Assembly (NCBI RefSeq): GCF_024661895.1 | Contig: NZ_CP102453.1 | Coordinates: forward strand, 496,001 to 560,000 | Origin: Fundicoccus culcitae | GTDB lineage: Bacteria > Bacillota > Bacilli > Lactobacillales > Aerococcaceae | Length of the DNA stretch: 64,000 nucleotides | Reading direction: 5' to 3' | Shown here: one piece after another, positions 56,648-64,000 of the stretch | How the letters are laid out: each line of letters begins with the position of its first letter | Numbering within the stretch: position 1 is the first letter of the stretch | Position numbers and translations under genes: made by a program | The notes under the pieces: generated by a model | Seen by the model: the letters and a program-made list of their open reading frames with translations, nothing else | Databases searched by the model: none | What the model was told of the DNA's origin: nothing

Positions 56648-59239
56648 CTAAGAAAGTTCGTTTTGTAATTCTTGTAACAGCTGTAAAGCTTCCATTGGTG
56701 TCGTCTGGTTTAAATTTTGTTTCTGCAAACGTGCGATAACCTCTTGGTCAACCGAATTCGTTTCTTTGTTCATCGTTGAAGCTTCTTCTTCTACTTTGAA
56801 TAAATCCAATTGAACAGCTTCTGTTTGTCGTAGTAAAGCCGCATTCGACTCTAATTCAATTAAAATAGCTTGACTATGCTGAATAATTTCATCAGGTAAG
56901 CCAGCTAATTTCGCTACATGTATACCGTAACTTTTATCGGCTGGTCCATCAAAAATTTTGTGTAAAAAGACCAACTCTCCCTCATGTTCCGTCGCGCCTA
57001 CGTGGATGTTTTTCAACGTATCAATCGAATTTTCAAGGGCTGTTAGTTCATGATAATGAGTTGAAAAAATGGTCGTAGCTTTAACCTTTTTGGCTATATA
57101 ATGAATAATTGCCTCCGCTAATGCCATACCATCAAAGGTCGCTGTTCCGCGACCAATTTCATCAAATAACAACAAAGAACGCGAGGTTGCTTGACTTAAA
57201 GCTTGTTGCGTTTCCATCATTTCCACCATAAACGTACTTTGACCACTTGAAATATCATCCGAACTACCAATACGCGTAAAAATTTTATCGATGATAGGCA
57301 TAATGGCTTTTTTTGCCGGAACAAAACAACCTATTTGATTCAAAATAACCGCATAAGCTACTTGACGCATATAGGTAGACTTCCCTGACATATTGGGACC
57401 AGTTAATAACAATAGATACTGATCGGAGTTAATCTTAACATCATTAGCGACGAAATTGGTTGACCCTATCAAATGTTCAACAACGGGATGACGACTTTCA
57501 ACTAATTCAATCGTTTGGTTGTCGGTTGTTAAAATGGGTCGCACATAGCCTTCTTCCTCACTAATTTTTGCAAAATTACACAAAACATCCAACTCAGCTA
57601 TTTGTCGGGCTAAGGTTTGTAAGGTCTTAATCGATTCATTCACGGTTTGACGTAAACTCAAAAAGATTTGATATTCTAAATCGGTCGATTTCTCGGTAGC
57701 TTCCATGATTTTTTCTTCGATCGCCTTCAGTTCATCCGTTATATAACGCTCATTATTCGATAAAGTTTGTTTGCGATGGTAGCGGTCATCATTTAATTGA
57801 GCCGCTTGTAATCGACTAATTTCAATATAATAACCAAACACTTTATTATAACCAACTTTTAATGTTTTTAAACCAGTCTTTTCACGCTCGGTTTTTTGTA
57901 AATCCATTAACCATTGTTGGCCATTTTCCAACGATTCACGGTATTCATCAAGTTTTGCATTATAGCCTGACTTAATAATATTACCTTCAGTTAAACTGAT
58001 GGGTGGATCCTCTACAAGCACATCCTCTAATAGTTGCTCTAAAGCAGTATGTTCATCCAGTAAAAGAAACTGTGGTTCATGATCGTTCAAACCATTCATT
58101 TGCTCTTGATTAATTCGGACTAAAATATCATTAATAAGTGGTATTTGCCTCAAGGACTGTCTTAGCTGACCCATATCCCTAGCATTTGCCGTTCCTAAAC
58201 TTATTTTTGAGACTAATCGCTCCAAATCATATATTTTAACAAATGATTCAGTTAACTCAACCCGTTCAAAATACATATTGATCAGTGTTTCAACCCGCTC
58301 ATGACGTTTTTCCAAAGTTTGCATAGATAGCAATGGTTTATCTAACCATTGATGTAATAAGCGCCCTCCCATGGCTGTCTCGGTTTTATCCAATAACCAT
58401 AACAAACTACCCTTTTTCCGTTGTGTTCTTAAAGAACGTGTCAGTTCAAGTTGCGTTTTTGCATAATAATTCATTTGTAAAAAAGAACTTATTTCATAAC
58501 GTTCGATTGGCTTAACATGTTGAGCTGCCTTTTTTTGAACATTAAATAAATAGCCAAATAAATAATCCAATAAATGCCGCTCAGCCTGATTGGCATCTTT
58601 TAAATCCCAAGAAAATTCTACATTAGCCTCTTTTTCATTGTATGGGAAATAACTATAATGCGTTGTCACTTTTTCTTTTAGCTCTTTAACCCATTCAGCG
58701 TCTTGTTGGTAGTAGACCAATTCTTTAATTGCTAGCGTTCGAATTTCATTGATTAAAGACAAGCGGTCCGGCGTTGATGTTATCATTGCATCACCAGTTG
58801 AAACATCGATATAGGCCAAATAATACAAATCGTCAATGAAGGCTACACTGGCTAAATAATGATTCTCTTTTGATTCTAACGCCTCATCTTGTAAAATCGT
58901 TCCGGGGGTAATCACTTGGACAACCTCACGTTTTACCATGCCTTTTGTTGCCTTGGGATCTTCCATTTGTTCACAAATAGCCACTTTATGTCCTGCCTCA
59001 ATCAATCTCTGAATATAAGTTTGAGCCGAATGATAAGGAACGCCACACATAGGGATGGGGTTTTCAGCATTCTTATTTCTAGAGGTTAAGGTAATTTCTA
59101 AGATTTTCGAAGCTTTTAAGGCATCTTCATTGAACATTTCATAAAAATCACCTAATCTAAAAAACAAAAAAGCATCAGGATATTGTGCTTTTATTTGATT
59201 ATATTGTTCCATCATTGGCGTTGTTGTAGCTTTTGCCAT
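56648..59239 (-). CDS. mutS: DNA mismatch recognition protein MutS
   Basis: MutS binds mispairs and small loops. ATG 59239 (MAKATTTPMMEQYNQIK) is preferred over GTG 59248 because AAGG lies eight bases upstream. The 863 aa show the mismatch-reading N-terminus with FFRLGDFYEMF (Phe and Glu of the wedge), the connector and lever domains, and the C-terminal ATPase with GPNMSGKST (about residue 610), LFDEIGRGT and STHYHEL. ymdB lies upstream and mutL downstream in a likely operon. Confidence 0.97.
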   Translation of the reverse strand: MAKATTTPMMEQYNQIKAQYPDAFLFFRLGDFYEMFNEDALKASKILEITLTSRNKNAENPIPMCGVPYHSAQTYIQRLIEAGHKVAICEQMEDPKATKGMVKREVVQVITPGTILQDEALESKENHYLASVAFIDDLYYLAYIDVSTGDAMITSTPDRLSLINEIRTLAIKELVYYQQDAEWVKELKEKVTTHYSYFPYNEKEANVEFSWDLKDANQAERHLLDYLFGYLFNVQKKAAQHVKPIERYEISSFLQMNYYAKTQLELTRSLRTQRKKGSLLWLLDKTETAMGGRLLHQWLDKPLLSMQTLEKRHERVETLINMYFERVELTESFVKIYDLERLVSKISLGTANARDMGQLRQSLRQIPLINDILVRINQEQMNGLNDHEPQFLLLDEHTALEQLLEDVLVEDPPISLTEGNIIKSGYNAKLDEYRESLENGQQWLMDLQKTEREKTGLKTLKVGYNKVFGYYIEISRLQAAQLNDDRYHRKQTLSNNERYITDELKAIEEKIMEATEKSTDLEYQIFLSLRQTVNESIKTLQTLARQIAELDVLCNFAKISEEEGYVRPILTTDNQTIELVESRHPVVEHLIGSTNFVANDVKINSDQYLLLLTGPNMSGKSTYMRQVAYAVILNQIGCFVPAKKAIMPIIDKIFTRIGSSDDISSGQSTFMVEMMETQQALSQATSRSLLLFDEIGRGTATFDGMALAEAIIHYIAKKVKATTIFSTHYHELTALENSIDTLKNIHVGATEHEGELVFLHKIFDGPADKSYGIHVAKLAGLPDEIIQHSQAILIELESNAALLRQTEAVQLDLFKVEEEASTMNKETNSVDQEVIARLQKQNLNQTTPMEALQLLQELQNELS

Positions 59240-59274
59240 TATTTTCACCTTATCCTTAGTTATTTATTACAAAG

Positions 59275-60099
59275 TTAAATTTCAGTTGCTTTCATACTGG
59301 TTGGTTGATGGGTATATTTTTTATCCGTCAGATAAATCGGTTCAATTCGTGTAGTGAGTCCTGTCCGATCATTAATATCTAAGTAGACTGCACTTAACAA
59401 GACATGATTTGAAATAGATTCTTCTAAACGAACAGGCAGTTGACTGACAAAGCGATGAATCACATCAGTAGGCTTAAAGCCAATAATACTTTGAATGGAT
59501 CCAGTCGTGCCGACATCGGTAATATAAGCGGTTCCTCCATCAAGAATCCGAGCATCTTTCGTTTGAACATGTGTGTGCGTCCCTAAGACAGCTGTCACTT
59601 TCCCATCAAAAAGCCATGCAATAGCTTGTTTTTCACTACTAGCTTCTGCATGAATATCAATAATAATGTGTTTTGTCCGCTCCTTGACTGTATCGACTAA
59701 GTCAATGAGTGATTGAAACACTTCCTGTGAGGCATTCATAAAGGCGTTACCTAACACATTAATAATAGCCAATTCGATCTCATTTACTTTAATAAAGCGT
59801 ACACCTTGTCCGGGTGTTTTCTTAGGCAAGTTATATGGTCTAATGAGACTTTGAGCATCTTCTATAAAATTAAAAATATCGCGATTATCAAAAGCATGGT
59901 TTCCTAAAGTAATAGCATTCACGCCTTGATTTAAGAGCCATTTATATAACTTTTCAGAAATCCCACGACCGTTACTTATATTTTCGCCATTTGCAATGGT
60001 AAATTGAGGCCGATAATGTTTCTTTAATTGAGGTAAATATTTTTCAATTGCACTTTGCCCACTTGTCCCAACAATATCACCAATAAATAAAACCCTCAT
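59275..60099 (-). CDS. ymdB: YmdB-family calcineurin-like phosphodiesterase
   Basis: This 274-aa metallophosphoesterase has GDIVGTSG (8-14), NGENISNG, GNHAFDNRDI and GTHTHVQTKDARIL, which hold the two-metal site. Bacillus YmdB hydrolyses 2',3'-cyclic nucleotides and affects biofilm gene expression and RNase Y-linked processes; this is known of the family, not shown here. It is downstream of rny, the conserved rny-ymdB pair, separated by a terminator. GGAAGAGGA precedes the ATG. Confidence 0.93.
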   Translation of the reverse strand: MRVLFIGDIVGTSGQSAIEKYLPQLKKHYRPQFTIANGENISNGRGISEKLYKWLLNQGVNAITLGNHAFDNRDIFNFIEDAQSLIRPYNLPKKTPGQGVRFIKVNEIELAIINVLGNAFMNASQEVFQSLIDLVDTVKERTKHIIIDIHAEASSEKQAIAWLFDGKVTAVLGTHTHVQTKDARILDGGTAYITDVGTTGSIQSIIGFKPTDVIHRFVSQLPVRLEESISNHVLLSAVYLDINDRTGLTTRIEPIYLTDKKYTHQPTSMKATEI

Positions 60100-60173
60100 A
60101 GAATCCTCTTCCTAATTTTTGTCTAAAACTTATTTTAACAATCAATCTAACAAATTGAAAGTCTTCCCATTTG

Positions 60174-60212
60174 AAAAAGAAAAAACAGCTAGTCATTGAC
60201 TAACTGTTTTTG
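60174..60212 (-). terminator. Terminator of rny
   Basis: On the minus strand AAAACAGTTAGTCA pairs with TGACTAGCTGTTTT (one mismatch) followed by TTCTTTTTC. Read-through or a weak promoter (TAAAAT near 60142) must supply ymdB. Confidence 0.85.
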
Positions 60213-60215
60213 CAA

Positions 60216-61775
60216 TTATTTCGCGTACTCAATGGCTCTCGTTTCGCGAATTACGGTTACTTTAATATTTCCAGGGTATTTCATTTCTTCTTCTATGCGT
60301 TTGCGAATATCTCTAGCAAGTTGAACAGCTTGAGCATCACTGATTTCATTGGGTTGTACTATAACACGGATTTCACGTCCCGCTTGAATGGCATAGCTTG
60401 TAGTCACTCCGCTAAAACTATTAGATATTTCTTCTAATTTTTCTAAGCGTCGAATGTAGTTTTCAAGTGACTCACTACGTGCTCCAGGTCTAGCAGCCGA
60501 TAAGGCATCAGCGGCAGCAACTAAAACGGATATCGCTGAAGTTGGTTCCGTATCCCCATGATGCGAAGCAATAGCATTAATCACTACTTCAGGCTCATTA
60601 TATTTGGCAGCTATTTCAGCACCAATTTCGACGTGTGACCCTTCTATTTCATGGTCTAAAGCTTTACCAATATCATGTAGTAATCCAGCGCGTTTAGCTA
60701 AGACAATATCTTCCCCTAATTCTGCAGCCATTACACCAGCGAGTTTTGCTACTTCAATACTATGTTGCAAAACGTTTTGACCATAACTGGTACGATAAGC
60801 TAAACGACCGAGAATTTTAATTAAATCAGGATGAAGTTGATGTACACCTACTTCAAAAGTAGCTTCTTCCCCTACTTCACGAATCTTCTCATCAACTTCT
60901 TTACGCGCACGTTCAACCATCTCCTCAATTCTTGCAGGATGAATTCGCCCATCTTGAATTAATTTATCAAGGGCAATTTTAGCTATTTGACGTCTAATAG
61001 GATCAAAACCACTTAGAACAACTGTATCAGGGGTATCATCAATAATTAAATCCACCCCGGTTAAGCTTTCTAACGTACGAATATTTCGACCTTCACGACC
61101 AATAATACGTCCCTTCATTTCATCATTGGGCAAATGAACGACCGTTACAGTATTTTCAGTGACAATATCAGATGCGCTTCTTTGAATGGCTTGTAAGATG
61201 ATATTTTTTGCATTTCGATCAGACTCATCTTTTGCTTTTTGTTCAGCATTCTTAATTAAAACGGCTACTTCTTGTGACAAGGAAGCTTCAGTTTCTTCCA
61301 AAATAATCTCTTTAGCTTCACTCCTAGTTAACATCGCAACACGTTCTAATTCATTCTGCTGATCAATAATCAATTGCTGAATTTTCTCTTCATTGAGAAT
61401 TAAAGCATTATTTCGGTTGATATAATCTTCTTCTTTTAGTTCAATATTTGATTCACGTTTATCAAGAATACTACTTTTCTTATCTAAGTTGTCTTCTTTT
61501 TGAATTAATCGCTTTTCCAATGAAGTCGTTTCTGCTTTTTTATCTTTCAACTCTTGCTCAATTTCATTACGGTACTTTAAATTTTCTTCCTTCGCTTCAA
61601 ATAGCGCTTCTCGTTTAAGAAGTTGGGCTTGTTGAATGGCATCATCAACAATGGTTTCAGCATTCTCTTTTGCACTAGACATTCTTTTATCATCTGAAGA
61701 TTTTTTCACATAGAATCCGACAATAAAACCAATAATTAAAGCAACTATCGCGAAGGCGTATGATACTAAGTCCAT
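60216..61775 (-). CDS. rny: Ribonuclease Y
   Basis: RNase Y is a membrane-bound endoribonuclease that starts mRNA decay in Firmicutes. The 519 aa have an N-terminal membrane helix ([17 protein letters not shown]), a long coiled coil (about 30-200), a KH domain ([20 protein letters not shown]) and an HD domain with [14 protein letters not shown] holding the catalytic His-Asp. GGAGGTG precedes the ATG. It has a strong promoter with a palindrome at the start site. Confidence 0.97.
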   Translation of the reverse strand: MDLVSYAFAIVALIIGFIVGFYVKKSSDDKRMSSAKENAETIVDDAIQQAQLLKREALFEAKEENLKYRNEIEQELKDKKAETTSLEKRLIQKEDNLDKKSSILDKRESNIELKEEDYINRNNALILNEEKIQQLIIDQQNELERVAMLTRSEAKEIILEETEASLSQEVAVLIKNAEQKAKDESDRNAKNIILQAIQRSASDIVTENTVTVVHLPNDEMKGRIIGREGRNIRTLESLTGVDLIIDDTPDTVVLSGFDPIRRQIAKIALDKLIQDGRIHPARIEEMVERARKEVDEKIREVGEEATFEVGVHQLHPDLIKILGRLAYRTSYGQNVLQHSIEVAKLAGVMAAELGEDIVLAKRAGLLHDIGKALDHEIEGSHVEIGAEIAAKYNEPEVVINAIASHHGDTEPTSAISVLVAAADALSAARPGARSESLENYIRRLEKLEEISNSFSGVTTSYAIQAGREIRVIVQPNEISDAQAVQLARDIRKRIEEEMKYPGNIKVTVIRETRAIEYAK

Positions 61776-61837
61776 AATTTCACCTCCGAATCTTCTTTAA
61801 TTTTTGTATTCATTTTAAAAGTTGACGTAAAATAAAT

Positions 61838-61855
61838 AGTGTGAATACACACACT
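61838..61855 (-). promoter_or_regulatory. Operator-like palindrome at the rny transcription start
   Basis: A perfect 6-6-6 inverted repeat, AGTGTG-TGTATT-CACACT on the minus strand, begins four bases after the -10 box, so it covers the predicted start site. A repressor operator or a 5' RNA hairpin are both possible. The outer bases resemble the pfkA palindrome (AGTGTA / TACACT). Confidence 0.5.
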
Positions 61856-61858
61856 TTT

Positions 61859-61887
61859 ATAATAGTATTTTATTTCAAAACTGTCAA
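61859..61887 (-). promoter_or_regulatory. SigA-type promoter of rny
   Basis: On the minus strand a consensus TTGACA (61887-61882) and TATTAT (61864-61859) are 17 bp apart, one of the best promoters in the window. Confidence 0.88.
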
Positions 61888-62150
61888 TATATCCATGAAA
61901 TCGTAGTCAACAAAAACAGAATTTGCATATCTTAATTAGTAGCACATTGACTAATTAAGACAATTATACTTGTCTGTTTTAACACGTTTATTATGCTAAA
62001 CAGTTTTAAAGTTTTGGATATATTAGTTATTTTGCACTTATTAGTTAGTTTGTAATGATTGAAATACTAAATAGAATAAACTTATTTCTGCAATTCAATA
62101 TTCTATGTCAAACAAATGGGTTAACAAATACGCTTATATAATCGCATTAT
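61888..62150. other. Non-coding gap between recA terminator and rny promoter
   Basis: About 260 bp of very AT-rich sequence without a credible gene. A perfect 11-bp inverted repeat TCTTAATTAGT / ACTAATTAAGA with a 9-nt loop lies at 61930-61960. It has no adjacent T run and is not an obvious terminator. Confidence 0.5.
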
Positions 62151-62198
62151 AAAAAACCATTGTCTGCATTTGATAAATTAATCAAATGTAAACAATGG
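62151..62198 (-). terminator. Terminator of recA
   Basis: On the minus strand CCATTGTTTACATTTGAT pairs with ATCAAATGCAGACAATGG (two or three internal mismatches) followed by TTTTTT. It lies 43 bp behind the recA stop. Confidence 0.9.
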
Positions 62199-62241
62199 CA
62201 ATTTATTATTATGTTAAATCTTTTAAGCAGTACACCCTTAT

Positions 62242-63303
62242 TTAATCTAAGGGTAACTCTGTGACTAATTCTTCTTCAGCTATATTTGATTCAACTGCTT
62301 GTCCATTATCACCAGCTATTTGGTAATGCGCACGAACTTTAACATCTATTTCATTTCTGATATCTGGATGATCTTCTAAAAATTGTTTAGCATTTTCGCG
62401 ACCTTGTCCGATGCGATCATCGCCATAAGAATACCATGAGCCAGCTTTATTAATAACATCAATTTCAGCTGCCATATCGACTAATTCTCCCGTTTGCGAG
62501 ATACCTTTCCCATACATGATATCAACCATCGCTTCTTTAAATGGTGGCGCAACTTTATTTTTAACTACTTTTAACCGTGTGCGGTTACCAATAATTTCTG
62601 AGCCATTTTTAATCGATTCAGTTCTTCTAACTTCTAATCGAACAGTAGAATAGAATTTTAGGGCTCTACCACCAGGGGTCGTTTCCGGATTTCCAAACAT
62701 AACACCAATTTTTTCACGAATTTGGTTAATAAAGAAACAAATCGTCTTTGTTTTGTTAACTGATCCAGAGAGCTTCCGTAAAGCTTGAGACATCAGGCGA
62801 GCTTGTAGCCCCATATGTGAGTCTCCCATTTCTCCTTCAATTTCAGCTCTAGGAACTAGGGCTGCAACAGAGTCAATAACCACAATATCGATTGCTCCTG
62901 AGGATACTAAAGCATCTGCAATCTCTAATCCTTGTTCACCCGTATCTGGTTGTGATAAGAGTAGTTCGTCAATATCTACACCTAAATTCGCTGCATAATC
63001 TGGGTCTAAGGCATGCTCAGCATCGATAAAGGCTGCAATTCCACCTTTTTTCTGTACTTCGGCGATGGCATGTAACGCAATGGTTGTCTTCCCTGATGAT
63101 TCTGGTCCATATACTTCAATAATTCTACCACGAGGATATCCACCAACACCTAGAGCAACATCTAAAGCCAATGATCCAGATGGGACAGTCGAAATCTTGG
63201 TGTCTGTTTTTTGTCCCAATTTCATTATTGACCCTTTACCAAAACTCTTTTCAATATTTTTCATAGCCATTTCTAGTGCTTTTTCTCTATCTTTGTCTAC
63301 CAT
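62242..63303 (-). CDS. recA: Recombinase RecA
   Basis: RecA forms filaments on single-stranded DNA, performs strand exchange and triggers LexA cleavage. The 353 aa include Walker A GPESSGKT (66-73), [21 protein letters not shown], the L1/L2 DNA-binding loops around [22 protein letters not shown], and an acidic C-terminus ([11 protein letters not shown]). GGAGGAG precedes the ATG. It has its own promoter with a LexA-type box upstream and follows cinA, the conserved cinA-recA order. Confidence 0.98.
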   Translation of the reverse strand: MVDKDREKALEMAMKNIEKSFGKGSIMKLGQKTDTKISTVPSGSLALDVALGVGGYPRGRIIEVYGPESSGKTTIALHAIAEVQKKGGIAAFIDAEHALDPDYAANLGVDIDELLLSQPDTGEQGLEIADALVSSGAIDIVVIDSVAALVPRAEIEGEMGDSHMGLQARLMSQALRKLSGSVNKTKTICFFINQIREKIGVMFGNPETTPGGRALKFYSTVRLEVRRTESIKNGSEIIGNRTRLKVVKNKVAPPFKEAMVDIMYGKGISQTGELVDMAAEIDVINKAGSWYSYGDDRIGQGRENAKQFLEDHPDIRNEIDVKVRAHYQIAGDNGQAVESNIAEEELVTELPLD

Positions 63304-63323
63304 AATACTCCTCCAATCTCTTG

Positions 63324-63351
63324 TATATATACTTTAGCTAAACTTTGACAA
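63324..63351 (-). promoter_or_regulatory. SigA-type promoter of recA
   Basis: On the minus strand TTGTCA and TATATA are 16 bp apart, 21 bp before the recA ATG, so the untranslated leader is very short. Confidence 0.7.
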
Positions 63352-63367
63352 ATAATCAAGTAAAATG

Positions 63368-63381
63368 CGAACATTTGTTCT
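63368..63381. promoter_or_regulatory. LexA/DinR SOS box of recA
   Basis: CGAACATTTGTTCT matches the Firmicutes SOS consensus CGAAC-N4-GTTCG at all but the last base. It lies 17 bp upstream of the recA -35 and overlaps the cinA stop codon. Confidence 0.85.
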
Positions 63382-64000
63382 ATTTTTTTAATAATTCGCG
63401 AATTAAGTTTAAAGCTTCATTTTTACTTTGATAACGTATGACATGTCTGGGTTTATTTGGGATATTAAGTTCAATAACTTGGGTTTCGCTATTTTTTTGT
63501 GCTAAGGCAATAAAGACCTGTCCGACAGGATGACCTTCCAAGGTATCTGGGCCTGCAACCCCCGTTAATCCCAAAGCAAAGTCGGTACCACAAATCTTTA
63601 TACACGCTTCTGCCATAGCTTGCGCAACTTGCGGACTAACGACACTATTATCCTCTATTAATTGAGGACTAATTTTAAGCAAATCAATCTTAGCTTGATT
63701 TGTATAAGTAACAAATCCACCTTTTAAAACTTTCGAAACACCCTCAATATCCGTTAGTGATTCTAAAACTAAGCCACCTGTTACACTTTCAGCAAGGCTC
63801 AATGTTTTTTTATGCTGAATAAGTAATTGAACAACATCTTCTTCGATGGTGTAATTTTGGCCATAACCTAAAAAAGCAGAAGATAATCGATTAATGATGA
63901 TATTAGCTAACTCTTGATTAAGGGCTTGAGCCTGTTGCGCTAGATACGCATTAGCCGTTAGCCTTACCGTAACTAATTTTGGTTTAGCATAAATCGCTAT
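63380..64000 (-). CDS. cinA: CinA competence/damage-inducible protein, partial (C-terminal part)
   Basis: The frame is open from the window end, so only the last 206 residues are seen and the start is outside. The upstream part (KPKLVTVRLTANA, QNYTIEEDVVQLLIQ) belongs to the region joining the MoCF-like N-terminal domain. The C-terminal nicotinamide-nucleotide amidase (PncC) domain begins at LSLAESVTGGLV and contains KGGFVTYTNQAK, GLTGVAGPD and GQVFIAL. The Ser and Lys of the amidase site are present. TTG 63802 is an internal codon, not a start. recA follows. Confidence 0.95.
   Translation of the reverse strand: MAIYAKPKLVTVRLTANAYLAQQAQALNQELANIIINRLSSAFLGYGQNYTIEEDVVQLLIQHKKTLSLAESVTGGLVLESLTDIEGVSKVLKGGFVTYTNQAKIDLLKISPQLIEDNSVVSPQVAQAMAEACIKICGTDFALGLTGVAGPDTLEGHPVGQVFIALAQKNSETQVIELNIPNKPRHVIRYQSKNEALNLIRELLKK

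Noticed and set aside
62000-62060. 20-codon plus-strand frame (MLNSFKVLDILV) in the recA-rny gap
   Set aside because: There is no ribosome site or promoter, and the composition matches random AT-rich sequence.

Overview
The window reads as a chromosomal housekeeping segment of an AT-rich low-GC Gram-positive bacterium, most likely of the order Lactobacillales. Supporting points are a RexAB-type AddAB pair, the recU-ponA, dnaG-sigA, tig-clpX-engB, scpAB-rluB and mutSL-ruvAB-queA arrangements, a YpiA/YpiB pair, a pyruvate kinase with a C-terminal PEP-utiliser-like domain, and strong AGGAGG-type ribosome binding sites. I cannot name the genus from sequence alone; an Aerococcaceae/Carnobacteriaceae-like member is a guess. 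Nearly every gene is on the minus strand. Only recU-ponA, fer and a small DUF2929 gene are on the plus strand.

Layout from left to right. 1-5333: addA (partial) and addB. 5448-8204: pepT, a NIF3-family gene and trmK. 8624-16226: sigA, dnaG, a UMF1-type transporter, engB, clpX and tig. 16536-19650 (+): recU and ponA. 19763-28047: dnaD, asnS, ypmB, dinG, cca, ypiB and ypiA, read from ypiA downwards. 28197-30069: a class C-like group II intron with a frameshifted reverse transcriptase, inserted just behind the hup terminator. 30119-35058: hup, der, rpsA, cmk and a LysM membrane protein. 35242-36333: fer and, convergent to it, ribU behind an FMN riboswitch. 36380-44503: rluB, scpB, scpA, ribT, punA, deoB, xerD, cvfB and argS. 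44929-51147: pyk, pfkA and dnaE. 51249-51449 (+): DUF2929. 51519-61775: queA, ruvB, ruvA, msrB, mutL, mutS, ymdB and rny. 62242-64000: recA with a LexA-type box, and cinA (partial).

Functionally the segment is dense in DNA repair and recombination (AddAB, RecU, RecA, RuvAB, MutSL, DinG, XerD) and in replication or chromosome maintenance (DnaG, DnaE, DnaD, ScpAB, HU). It also holds translation and RNA metabolism (AsnS, ArgS, Cca, TrmK, RNase Y, S1, Der, EngB, QueA, RluB), glycolysis (PfkA, Pyk) and nucleoside salvage (DeoB, PunA).

I found no unmistakable new multi-gene system. The most interesting signals are: a full-length DinG whose helicase ATPase motifs have all decayed while the exonuclease site is intact; an argS leader with its own promoter and a terminator directly before the gene, no T-box consensus, and a possible leader peptide with tandem Arg codons; a family of terminators with unusually long loops, two of which share an 18-bp motif; a 28-nt A tract at the 3' edge of the group II intron; and palindromes placed at the predicted transcription starts of pfkA and rny. 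No tRNA, rRNA, CRISPR array, prophage or insertion sequence was seen.
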